From Burkholderiaceae bacterium (lineage in GTDB: Bacteria > Pseudomonadota > Gammaproteobacteria > Burkholderiales > Burkholderiaceae_C): a DNA stretch of 64,000 nucleotides. A model generated the notes under the pieces. It did no database searches, had not been told where the DNA came from, and worked only from the letters and a program-made list of their open reading frames with translations. Positions 22,122-29,699 of this stretch are shown piece after piece (the stretch's first letter is position 1; the number at the start of each line of letters is the position of its first letter). Position numbers and translations under genes: made by a program. The DNA lies in contig JAHCKM010000002.1 in the NCBI GenBank assembly GCA_026125795.1, positions 124,001-188,000 of the forward strand, in the 5' to 3' direction.

Positions 22122-23093
22122 ATGCAAACCGATGCCCCCATGCTGCCGCGCCGCCTCGTCGATCCCGACGCCGCCGTGCGGCGGCTCGCGGTGATGGAGC
22201 TGCCGTACAGCGATGTCGACGACATCGTCGAGTTGCTGCTGCCGCGCCTGGCCGATGACGATGCGCTGGTGCGTGCCGAGGCCGTGCGCGCGCTCGAGGG
22301 GCTCGAGGAGCCGCGTGTGGTGCAGGCGCTCGCGCCGATGTTGCTCGATGCCGATACGGCAGTGCGCGAGGCCGCCGCCGGCGTGCTGGCCGAGCTGAAG
22401 GAGACGGCATCCGCGGGCCCGCTGCTGCCGCTGTTGGCGCAAGGCCCCGCCGAGGTGCGCGCGCACGCCTTCCGTGCCGTGCGCGCACTGCGTTGCACGC
22501 AGGCGTTCGAGCCGGCGCTGCGCTCGCTGCGCGATCCCGATGCGGCCGTGCGCCGCGAGGCGGTGGGCGTGCTCGGCTACCTGAAGGACGCGGCGGCGAT
22601 CGGCGAGCTGGCCGAGGTCGCGGCCAACGATCCCGACACCGAGGTGCGCCGCATCGCGGTGGGCGCACTCGGTTATGCCAGCAGCGTCAGCGTGCTGCCG
22701 GCGCTCACGCGGGCGCTCGACGACAGCGGCTGGATGGTGCGCGAGGAGGCTGCGCAGACCATCGGCAAGCTGCGGCTCGCGCGCGCGATTCCCGATCTGG
22801 TGAAGGCGATGCACGACGAGTACTGGCAGGTGCGCGTCAAGGCGGCGCGCAGCCTCGGACTGCTGAAGGCAGAGGCCGGGCTGCCGTCCCTGGTGGAGTC
22901 GCTCGCACACGGCATCAGCAACCTGCGCAAGGAAGCCGCGATCGCGCTCGGCGAGATCGGCGACACCCGCGCGATAGCGCCGCTGGAGCAGGCGCTGGCC
23001 GATCCGGACCCCGACGTGCGCAAGCTCGCCCGGCTGGCGCTCACGGCCATCGGCCAGGCGCAGCGGGCGCGCGCGCAAGGAGACCCGGCATGA
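22122..23093 (+). CDS. HEAT-repeat (PBS lyase-type) protein
   Basis: A 323-residue all-helical protein made of about nine to ten HEAT/PBS-lyase-type repeats from residue 10 to the C-terminus. Units have the form [17 protein letters not shown], each about 31 residues. No signal peptide, Cys motifs or membrane helix. Such repeats serve as protein-binding scaffolds or in cofactor-lyase and maturation factors. It is sandwiched between two ferredoxin genes, its stop overlapping the next ATG by 4 nt, so it probably docks ferredoxin to the flavoprotein or helps assemble the complex. That role is inference. Confidence 0.85.
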   Translation: MQTDAPMLPRRLVDPDAAVRRLAVMELPYSDVDDIVELLLPRLADDDALVRAEAVRALEGLEEPRVVQALAPMLLDADTAVREAAAGVLAELKETASAGPLLPLLAQGPAEVRAHAFRAVRALRCTQAFEPALRSLRDPDAAVRREAVGVLGYLKDAAAIGELAEVAANDPDTEVRRIAVGALGYASSVSVLPALTRALDDSGWMVREEAAQTIGKLRLARAIPDLVKAMHDEYWQVRVKAARSLGLLKAEAGLPSLVESLAHGISNLRKEAAIALGEIGDTRAIAPLEQALADPDPDVRKLARLALTAIGQAQRARAQGDPA

Positions 23094-23419
23094 CCTTCGT
23101 CGTGACGGAAGCCTGCATCCGCTGCAAGTACACCGATTGTGTGTCGGTGTGCCCGGTCGACTGTTTCCACGAGGGGCCGAACTTCCTGGTGATCGATCCC
23201 CAGGCATGCATCGACTGTGCGGTGTGCGTGCCGGAGTGCCCGGTGGGCGCGATCGTGGCCGACACCGATCTGCCGTCGCAGCACAGCGAGTTCCTCGAGA
23301 TCAACGCCCGTCTGGCCACGCAGTGGCCGGTGATCAACCAGGCACGCGAGCCGCTGCCCGACGCCGAGCTGTGGGCCGGTGCCAGCGGCAAGCGCGCCGA
23401 ACTGCTCGAGAGCGCCTGA
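23090..23419 (+). CDS. FdxA-type [3Fe-4S]/[4Fe-4S] ferredoxin
   Basis: A 109-residue seven-iron-type ferredoxin. The N-terminus [20 protein letters not shown] is followed by [11 protein letters not shown] and [16 protein letters not shown]. The first motif has the spacing of Azotobacter-type FdI, and the C-terminal extension of about 45 residues is typical of FdxA. It is coupled to the HEAT gene by an ATGA overlap. With ferredoxin-NADP reductase encoded 3.8 kb downstream, it probably relays electrons between NADP(H) and the flavoprotein/AprB-like pair. Confidence 0.93.
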   Translation: MTFVVTEACIRCKYTDCVSVCPVDCFHEGPNFLVIDPQACIDCAVCVPECPVGAIVADTDLPSQHSEFLEINARLATQWPVINQAREPLPDAELWAGASGKRAELLESA

Positions 23420-23449
23420 GGCGGCCTCGCGCACCAACTGGGAACCTGC

Positions 23450-23575
23450 ATGTCCGACAAGGCGACCGCGCACGCCACGCGCCGGCAGACCACGACAGTG
23501 GCACTCGTCTTGCGTCAGGAGGAGACGAAGCCCACCGCCACCGTTTTTCACCTCCGAGGGGGAACCTGTTCATGA
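23450..23575 (+). CDS. Candidate 41-residue ORF overlapping the binding-protein start
   Basis: ATG 23450 opens a 41-codon frame (MSDKATAHATRRQTTT at the start, ending HLRGGTCS) whose TGA overlaps the ATG of the solute-binding protein by 4 nt. The purine-rich end of the ORF (GAGGGGGA) is also the likely ribosome-binding site of the next gene. No homology is recognised. It may be a real coupled small gene or only an open leader, and the supporting evidence is weak. Confidence 0.25.
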   Translation: MSDKATAHATRRQTTTVALVLRQEETKPTATVFHLRGGTCS

Positions 23576-24996
23576 TGCATCTCGTCTCGCGGGCGGCCAT
23601 CGCGCTGTCCCTGGCGTGCGCGGCCGCCTTCGCCGCGCAAGCACGCGAAGAGCTGGTGATCGGCATCGGCACGCAAAACACCACGACCAACACCGTGACC
23701 GGCGGCGTGGTGGTCAAGGAGCTGAAGCTGCTGGAGAAGCACCTGCCCAAGACCGGCAAGTACAAGGACATCCAGTTCAAGCTCGACTGGCAGAACTTCA
23801 CCTCCGGCCCGCCGATCACCAACGGCATGATGGCCAAGAAGCTGCACATCGGCATGATGGGTGACTACCCATTGCTGGTGGCCGGCGCCACCGGCCAGTC
23901 GCAGCCGGGCAACGAGACGCAGCTCGTGGCGATCATTGCCTACAACGCGTTCGGCTCCGGCAACGGCGTGGTGGTGCACAAGGACTCGCCGTACTACGAG
24001 TTCTCGGATCTCAAGGGCAAGCTGGTGTCGGTGCCGTTCGGCTCGGCCGCGCACGGCATGGTGCTGCAGGCGCTGCAGTCGCGCGGGCTGCCGCCGGACT
24101 TCTTCAACCTGGTGAGCCAGAGCCCCGAGGTCGGGACCACCAACCTGCAGGAAAAGAAGATCGACGCCCACGCCGACTTCGTACCGTTTGCCGACCTTCT
24201 GCCGTACCGCGGCTTCGCGCGCAAGATCTTCGACGGCGTGCAGACCGGCGTGCCCACCTTTCACGGCGTGGTGGTGCGTAAGGACTTCGCGAGCCAGTAT
24301 CCAGAAGTGGTGGTGGCCTACATCACTGCGCTGATGGAGGCCAACGCCTGGCTGAAGGCCGATCCGGTGCGCGCCGCCACCAAGATCGAGGAGTGGACCA
24401 AGATCGAGAAGGAGGTGGCCTACCTCTATCTCGGCCCCGGCGGCATCCACACGCTCGACCCCACGATCAAGCCACGCTGGCTCGACACCATCAAGACCGG
24501 CCACGGCGTGCTGACCAGCCTGAACCGTGTCAAGCCGCTGGACATCAACGCCTGGGTCAACGAGACCTACGTGCGCGAGGCGTTCAAGCTGGCCAAGCTC
24601 GACTACGACGCGCAGAAGCAGACCCTGGGCGGCTTCGACATCGGCGGCCAGGACAAGCTGTGCAAGGTGCCGGTGGGCCGTCCCAAGGAGGCGGGCGAGG
24701 TGTGGGTCGATGGCGCCGGCGTCGAGCCGTACGCCTCGCCGCTGTGCACGCTCGGTGCCATCGCTAAGGCAGAGGCATCGGGCAAGAAGGTGCGCGTGGC
24801 CTACCTGATCGACAAGTCGCTGGGCATCAAGATGTTTGCCGACAAGGCGTTCTACGCCGTGCACACCGCCGATGCGAAGAAGCCGGTGATCGTGCCGTTC
24901 CTGCTGAAGAAGGATGCGCAGGACCATGCCGCGCGCATCGGCGGCCGGCTCGCCACCTACAGCGAGGCCCTGGCGGCCGCCGCCGTGCCGTTCTGA
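23572..24996 (+). CDS. SsuA/TauA/NMT1-type ABC substrate-binding protein with NosL-like C-terminal domain
   Basis: A 474-residue exported protein. Signal peptide MMHLVSRAAIALSLACAAAF ending near AQA. Residues about 25-345 form an SsuA/TauA-like periplasmic binding fold (MMAKKLHIGMMGDYPLLV, DLKGKLVSVPFGSAAHGM, VVVRKDFASQYPEVVVAYI). Ordinary family members end there, at 310-340 residues. The extra ~120 residues (EPYASPLCTLGAIAKAEASG, FADKAFYAVHTADAKKPVIV, then HAARIGGRLATYSEAL) follow the pattern of NosL, a copper/metallochaperone-like domain of N2O reductase maturation. The fusion is the oddest feature of the locus. It is the ligand receptor for the permease and ATPase genes that follow. Confidence 0.85.
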   Translation: MMHLVSRAAIALSLACAAAFAAQAREELVIGIGTQNTTTNTVTGGVVVKELKLLEKHLPKTGKYKDIQFKLDWQNFTSGPPITNGMMAKKLHIGMMGDYPLLVAGATGQSQPGNETQLVAIIAYNAFGSGNGVVVHKDSPYYEFSDLKGKLVSVPFGSAAHGMVLQALQSRGLPPDFFNLVSQSPEVGTTNLQEKKIDAHADFVPFADLLPYRGFARKIFDGVQTGVPTFHGVVVRKDFASQYPEVVVAYITALMEANAWLKADPVRAATKIEEWTKIEKEVAYLYLGPGGIHTLDPTIKPRWLDTIKTGHGVLTSLNRVKPLDINAWVNETYVREAFKLAKLDYDAQKQTLGGFDIGGQDKLCKVPVGRPKEAGEVWVDGAGVEPYASPLCTLGAIAKAEASGKKVRVAYLIDKSLGIKMFADKAFYAVHTADAKKPVIVPFLLKKDAQDHAARIGGRLATYSEALAAAAVPF

Positions 24997-25020
24997 ACGC
25001 CGGCCAACCGGAGCTGACGA

Positions 25021-26013
25021 ATGTCGATCGCCCCGCTGCGCCGCGTCGAGGACGCGGACCTGCCCGACACGCAAGCGCTTGCCGCGGCCGTGCCCGCGGC
25101 GCGGCACCGGCTGGCCGAGGTGGTGGAAGTGCCGCGCGAGCCGCACGCGGCTCGTGCCGCGGCGCCTGCGCCGGAGGACCCGAGCGACCTGCGTTCAAGG
25201 TTCGCGAGCGCGGTGACCGGCTGGTTAGAGCGTTATGGCATCGCGGCCGCGCTGGCCGTCTGCTCGCTCGGCGGCCTGGTGCTGTTCTGGTACCTCGCTA
25301 CGCGCTGGCGCGTCGACCTGTACGTGCGCTTCACCAACATCCCCACGCCGGCCGAGGTGTGGCAGTCGGTGCTGCAGGCCGGCAGCAACGGCAAGTTCCT
25401 CACCAACATCGGCTTCAGCCTGCGCCGCATCGTGCTCGGCTTCGCGTTGGCCACGCTGCTCGGCGTGTCGATCGGCCTGCTGATCGGACGCTACCGGCGG
25501 CTGCGCGAGCTGCTGTTTCCGGCCGCGGAGGCGCTGCGCCCGATCCCGGCGATCGCGTGGGTGCCGATCTCGGTCATGCTGTGGCCCGACAACGAGGTGA
25601 GCATCGTCTTCATCACCTTCGTCGGCGCGTTCTTCCCGATCCTGCTCAACACCATCAGCGGCGTGCAGGCGGTCGACGCGGTGCTGCTGCGCGCCGGCCA
25701 GTGCCTCGGCGCCGACGAGCGGCGGCTGATGTGGCACGTGGTGCTGCCCGGCGCGGCGCCGCAGATCTTCACCGGCCTGGCGGTGGGCATGGGGGTCGCG
25801 TGGGTGTCGCTGATCGCTGCCGAGATGATCTCGGGACAGTTCGGCATCGGCTACTTCACCTGGGAAGCCTACTCGCTGATCGCCTATGCCGACATCGTGC
25901 TCGGGATGATCACGATCGGCGTGCTCGGCCTGCTGTGCAGCTGGCTGATCCGCCTGGCCGGCCAGATGCTGATGCCGTGGCTGGAGTTTTCAAAGCAGGG
26001 GGTGCGGACGTGA
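25021..26013 (+). CDS. SsuC/TauC-type ABC transporter permease
   Basis: A 330-residue inner-membrane permease. A long charged cytoplasmic N-terminus (about 65 residues) precedes six hydrophobic helices, with the coupling motif GQCLGADERRLMWHVVLPGAAPQIFTGL, split here as LGADERRLMWHVVLPGAA. This is the BPD permease fold of the sulfonate/taurine/nitrate importers. It lies 24 bp after the binding protein gene and overlaps the ATPase start (GTGA). The extended N-terminus is longer than in SsuC. Confidence 0.92.
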   Translation: MSIAPLRRVEDADLPDTQALAAAVPAARHRLAEVVEVPREPHAARAAAPAPEDPSDLRSRFASAVTGWLERYGIAAALAVCSLGGLVLFWYLATRWRVDLYVRFTNIPTPAEVWQSVLQAGSNGKFLTNIGFSLRRIVLGFALATLLGVSIGLLIGRYRRLRELLFPAAEALRPIPAIAWVPISVMLWPDNEVSIVFITFVGAFFPILLNTISGVQAVDAVLLRAGQCLGADERRLMWHVVLPGAAPQIFTGLAVGMGVAWVSLIAAEMISGQFGIGYFTWEAYSLIAYADIVLGMITIGVLGLLCSWLIRLAGQMLMPWLEFSKQGVRT

Positions 26014-26873
26014 GCGACAAACATGACGGCGGTCGCATCGAGGTGCGCGGGCTCAGCATGGTGTTCGGCAGCCCGCGCCAGCGCGTGCAGGCGGTGAATG
26101 ACGTCTCGCTGCAGGTGGAGCCCGGCGAGTTCGTCACCATCGTCGGGCCGTCGGGTTGCGGCAAGTCGACGCTGCTCAACGTGGTGGCCGGCTTCCTGCG
26201 CGCCACACAAGGCGAGGCGCTGATCGACGGCCGACCGATCGAGGGCCCCGGCGCCGATCGCGGCGTGGTGTTCCAGCAGTACTCGCTGTTCCCGTGGATG
26301 TCGGTGCGCCGCAACGTGGAGTTCGGGCTGCGCATGCAGGGCATGGCCGCGACGCAGCGCGAGACCACCGCGCGCACCTTGCTCGGGCTGGCCGGCCTGC
26401 TGGCGTTCGAGAACCACTACCCCGACCAGCTCTCCGGCGGCATGAAGCAGCGCGTGGGCATCGTGCGCGCCCTGGCCACCAGCCCGCAGGTGATGCTGAT
26501 GGACGAGCCGTTCGGCGCGCTCGATTCGCAGACGCGCGTCGTGATGCAGCAGATCCTCACCAACATGTGGCAGCGGCTGCGCCTGTCGGTGTTGTTCATC
26601 ACGCACGACATCGAGGAGGCGATCTTCCTCAGCGACCGCGTCTACGTGATGACGGCGCGTCCGGGGCGCATCAAGGCCGAGATCCAGATTCCGCTGCCGC
26701 GACCGCGCACCGCCGAGATGACGTCGTCCGTGGTGTTTGCGCAGATCCTGCACAAGCTGCGCAACCTGATCCGCGAGGAGAGCCTTGTGGCGATGGGCAG
26801 CGAGCTGGGCAGCGGCGGGCTCGAAGGCTTTGCGGTCGACGTGGGCGAGCAGCGCGTCGGCGACCTCATCTGA
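26010..26873 (+). CDS. SsuB/TauB-type ABC transporter ATP-binding protein
   Basis: A 287-residue ATPase: Walker A GPSGCGKST (about residues 44-52), VFQQYSLFPWMSV Q-loop, signature LSGGMKQRVGI, Walker B MLMDEPFGALD, and H-loop FITHDIEEA. The PW after the Q-loop phenylalanine and the LPRPR tail mark the SsuB/TauB/NrtD group. The start is GTG 26010 overlapping the permease stop. It energises uptake of the ligand bound by the NosL-tailed receptor. Confidence 0.95.
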   Translation: MSDKHDGGRIEVRGLSMVFGSPRQRVQAVNDVSLQVEPGEFVTIVGPSGCGKSTLLNVVAGFLRATQGEALIDGRPIEGPGADRGVVFQQYSLFPWMSVRRNVEFGLRMQGMAATQRETTARTLLGLAGLLAFENHYPDQLSGGMKQRVGIVRALATSPQVMLMDEPFGALDSQTRVVMQQILTNMWQRLRLSVLFITHDIEEAIFLSDRVYVMTARPGRIKAEIQIPLPRPRTAEMTSSVVFAQILHKLRNLIREESLVAMGSELGSGGLEGFAVDVGEQRVGDLI

Positions 26874-26890
26874 GCAAGCCGCCGGCCGCC

Positions 26891-27241
26891 ATGAATTCAC
26901 CCACACCGGTCGACATCGTCGACCACCAAGGCAGCGGCGTGCTCGAGATCGGCTGGGCCGACGGCGCGACGAGCCGCCTGCCGCATCGGCTGCTGCGCAT
27001 GCACTGCCGTTGCGCGGCCTGCGAACAGCAGCGGCGCCGCGGCGCCGGCCCGCGCGACGCCGGCGCGGGGCTGCGCCTGGTGCGCATCGACCCCGTCGGC
27101 GGACATGCACTGAACCTGGCCTTCAGCGACGGCCATGACCGCGGCATCTATCCGTGGGCGCTGCTGCGCCAGCTCGGCGCCTCTTCACCCACCCAACAAC
27201 CCGATTCCCCATGTCCAACACCGGCATCGAGCGCGTGCTGA
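26891..27241 (+). CDS. DUF971 (GBBH-like N-terminal) domain protein
   Basis: A 116-residue DUF971 protein: HQGSGVLEIGWADGATSRLP, LLRMHCRCAAC, and SDGHDRGIYPWALLRQLG are the family hallmarks, with the HCRCAAC cluster likely to bind metal. DUF971 resembles the N-terminal zinc-binding domain of gamma-butyrobetaine hydroxylase and is often found beside Fe-S assembly genes such as apbC/mrp. The C-terminal tail overlaps the next gene by 31 nt. In this locus it may help deliver or sense iron-sulfur clusters for the two ferredoxins. That is inference. Confidence 0.85.
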   Translation: MNSPTPVDIVDHQGSGVLEIGWADGATSRLPHRLLRMHCRCAACEQQRRRGAGPRDAGAGLRLVRIDPVGGHALNLAFSDGHDRGIYPWALLRQLGASSPTQQPDSPCPTPASSAC

Positions 27242-27987
27242 GCGTGCACCACTGGAACGACAGCCTCTTCACGTTCCGCACCACGCGCGATCCGGCGCTG
27301 CGCTTCCGCAACGGCCACTTCCTGATGCTGGGGCTGCCGGTCGACGGCAAGCCGCTGCTGCGCGCCTACAGCGTGGCTAGCGCCAACCACGACGAGCACC
27401 TGGAGTTCTTCAGCATCAAGGTGCCCCACGGGCCGCTCACATCGCGGCTGCAGCACCTGAAACCAGGCGACGAGTTGATCGTCGGGCGCAAGCCGGTCGG
27501 CAGCCTGGTGCTCGACGACCTGCGCCCCGGCCAGCACCTGTACCTGCTTTCCACCGGCACCGGGCTGGCGCCGTTCATGAGCATCATCCAGGATCCCGAG
27601 ACCTACGAGCGCTTTGAGAAGGTGGTGCTGGTGCACGGCGTGCGCCAGGTGAGCGAGCTGGCCTATGCCGACTTCATCGGGCAGCGGCTGCCGCAACACG
27701 AGTTCCTCGGCGAGCTGCTGCGCGACAAGCTCGTCTACTACCCCACCGTCACGCGCGAGCCGTTCCGCAACCGCGGCCGGCTGACCGACGTCATCGAGTC
27801 GGGCCGGCTCTTCAGCGACATCGGGTTGCCGCCGCTCGACCCGGGCGTGGACCGCGCGATGATCTGCGGCAGCGCCGCGATGCTCGCCGACTGCTGCCGT
27901 CTCCTGGATGCGCGCGGCTTTCGCATCAGCCCGCGCCAGGGCGAGCTGGGCGACTACGTGATCGAGCGCGCGTTCGTCGAGAAGTAG
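27211..27987 (+). CDS. fpr: Ferredoxin--NADP+ reductase (Fpr type)
   Basis: A 258-residue FAD enzyme exchanging electrons between NADP(H) and ferredoxin. FAD motif RAYSVAS (about residues 51-57), the LSTGTGLAPF nucleotide-binding loop, MICGSAAML, and C-terminal YVIERAFVEK with the terminal aromatic/basic end typical of bacterial subclass I Fpr. ATG 27211 lies inside the 3' end of the DUF971 gene. Its place in the locus completes an NADPH-Fpr-ferredoxin-flavoprotein electron chain. It could also serve general redox balance. Confidence 0.93.
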   Translation: MSNTGIERVLSVHHWNDSLFTFRTTRDPALRFRNGHFLMLGLPVDGKPLLRAYSVASANHDEHLEFFSIKVPHGPLTSRLQHLKPGDELIVGRKPVGSLVLDDLRPGQHLYLLSTGTGLAPFMSIIQDPETYERFEKVVLVHGVRQVSELAYADFIGQRLPQHEFLGELLRDKLVYYPTVTREPFRNRGRLTDVIESGRLFSDIGLPPLDPGVDRAMICGSAAMLADCCRLLDARGFRISPRQGELGDYVIERAFVEK

Positions 27988-27998
27988 GCGGAACCGGC

Positions 27999-29066
27999 AT
28001 GTCGGTCGATCGGCCGGCTGCCGAGCCGGCGCCGCGGCCCCTGGTGCACGCCGGCTCGCACCGCCGACGCCTGGCCGGCGCGTTGCACGCCCATTGGCCC
28101 GGCCTGCTGCTGTGCGCCGTGATCGCGTTGGCGGCCAGCTTCATCGCGCGTGTGCATGGCGGGCCGCAACTGCTGTACGCGTTGCTGTTCGGTGTGGCGT
28201 TTCACTTCCTGCATGCCGACGGCCGCATCCGGCCGGGCATCGAGCTGTGCACCGGCATCGTCCTGCGGATGGGCGTGGCACTGCTCGGTGCGCGCATCAC
28301 GCTGGAACAGATCGCGTCGCTCGGTTGGGCCGCGGCGCTGACCGTGGTGGCCTGCGTGGTCAGCACGGTCGTCGTGGGCATCGGGCTCGCGCGCCGTCTC
28401 GGGTTGAACACGGCGCAAGGCGTGCTATCCGGCGGCGCCACCGCGATCTGCGGCGCGTCGGCGGCGCTGGCCATCGCGGCGGTGCTGCCGCGCACCCGCG
28501 AGCAGGAGCGCTTCACGCTGCTGGTGGTGGTCACGGTGACCGCGTTGTCGACGATCGCGATGCTGCTGTACCCGCTGCTCGCGCATGCGCTGCAGCTGTC
28601 GCCGGCCCAGGCCGGCCTGTTCCTGGGCGGGTCGATCCACGACGTGGCGCAGGTGGTGGGATCGGGCTATCTGATGGGCCCGGCCACCGGCGACAACGCC
28701 ACGGTGGTGAAGCTGTTTCGCGTGTCGATGCTGGCACTGGTCGTGCTCGCCGCGGCCGCCGGGTTCCGCGGCGCGGGCATGGCCCCCGGCGGCGCGATGG
28801 CGCGTCCGCTCGCGCTGGTGCCGTGGTTCCTGTGGGTCTTCATGGCTCTGGTGTTGCTGCAAGCGCTGCGCCTCATGCCGTCCGTTGCACCCCTTTGGGC
28901 GAGCGAGCTGTCGCGCGGCTGCCTGGTGCTGGCGATCGCCGGGCTCGGGGTCAAGACCTCGTTCCAAGCGTTGTTCCAGACGGGCTGGCGGCCGTTCGTG
29001 CTGCTGCTGGCCGAGACCGTCTGGCTTGCTGCCGCGCTGCTGATCGCCGTCTTGCTGACACGTTGA
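27999..29066 (+). CDS. YeiH/TauZ family (UPF0324, COG2855) putative sulfate/sulfite exporter
   Basis: A 355-residue membrane protein with about ten hydrophobic helices. Family motifs include GIVLRMGVALLGARITLEQI, GGATAICGASAALAI and GGSIHDVAQVVGSGY. Members of this family, including the TauZ genes of taurine dissimilation clusters, are proposed to export sulfate or sulfite released from organosulfonates. It lies 11 bp after fpr on the same strand. Its presence is the best single hint that the locus handles a sulfur compound. The transported anion has not been proven for most members. Confidence 0.88.
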   Translation: MSVDRPAAEPAPRPLVHAGSHRRRLAGALHAHWPGLLLCAVIALAASFIARVHGGPQLLYALLFGVAFHFLHADGRIRPGIELCTGIVLRMGVALLGARITLEQIASLGWAAALTVVACVVSTVVVGIGLARRLGLNTAQGVLSGGATAICGASAALAIAAVLPRTREQERFTLLVVVTVTALSTIAMLLYPLLAHALQLSPAQAGLFLGGSIHDVAQVVGSGYLMGPATGDNATVVKLFRVSMLALVVLAAAAGFRGAGMAPGGAMARPLALVPWFLWVFMALVLLQALRLMPSVAPLWASELSRGCLVLAIAGLGVKTSFQALFQTGWRPFVLLLAETVWLAAALLIAVLLTR

Positions 29067-29078
29067 AGGCCGGGTAGA

Positions 29079-29106
29079 GCCGTTTGCGCCGACGGGAACG
29101 GCCTTT
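29079..29106 (+). terminator. Weak hairpin after the exporter gene
   Basis: GCCGTT (29079-29084) and AACGGC (29097-29102) form a 6-bp stem with a 12-nt loop, followed only by CTTTG. It could attenuate transcription between the exporter and the FMN reductase gene. The short U-run makes it a poor intrinsic terminator. Confidence 0.3.
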
Positions 29107-29138
29107 GCCGCGCGAACACATCGCCCCGGAGAAGTCGC

Positions 29139-29690
29139 ATGAGCACGATCCAGATCGCCGTCATCGTCGGCAGCCTGCGTAAGGACTCGTTCAACCGCCG
29201 GCTGGCCGCAGCGCTGGCGCATCTGGCGCCCGCCGACGTGACGCTGAAGACACTGCCGATCGATGACCTGCCGCCGTACAACCAGGACGACGACGCCCGC
29301 CAGGCCGAACCGGTCAAGCGATTGAAGGCCGACATCGTCGCCAGCCAGGGTCTGTTGTTCGTGACGCCGGAGTACAACCGATCGATCCCCGGCGTGCTGA
29401 AGAACGCCATCGACCATGCGTCGCGGCCGTACGGCAAGAACGCGTTCGCCGGCAAGCCGGCCGGAGTCATCGGCGTATCGGTCGGTGCGGTCGGCACGGC
29501 GGTGGCGCAGCAGCACCTGCGCACGGTGCTGGCCTACCTGGACGTTCCCACACTTGGCCAGCCCGAGGTGTTCCTGCAGGCCAAGGAAGGCCTGTTCACC
29601 GCCGACGGACGCATCGGACCGGACAGCCAGTCGTTCCTGCAGGGGTGGATGGATCGCTTCATCCAGTGGGTGAAGCAGCACGCGGGTTGA
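29139..29690 (+). CDS. NADPH-dependent FMN reductase / quinone reductase (ChrR-like)
   Basis: A 183-residue flavodoxin-fold reductase. Phosphate-binding loop VGSLRKDSFNRRLA (about residues 9-22), PEYNRSIPGVLKNAIDHASR, and GVSVGAVGTAVAQQHLR are the motifs of the NADPH-dependent FMN reductase family (ChrR/SsuE relatives). It may reduce quinones, FMN or chromate. GGAGAAG precedes ATG 29139. It is the last plus-strand gene of the stretch and could supply reduced FMN to the sulfur locus, or be an independent quinone reductase. Confidence 0.9.
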   Translation: MSTIQIAVIVGSLRKDSFNRRLAAALAHLAPADVTLKTLPIDDLPPYNQDDDARQAEPVKRLKADIVASQGLLFVTPEYNRSIPGVLKNAIDHASRPYGKNAFAGKPAGVIGVSVGAVGTAVAQQHLRTVLAYLDVPTLGQPEVFLQAKEGLFTADGRIGPDSQSFLQGWMDRFIQWVKQHAG

Positions 29691-29699
29691 GTTCGCGCG

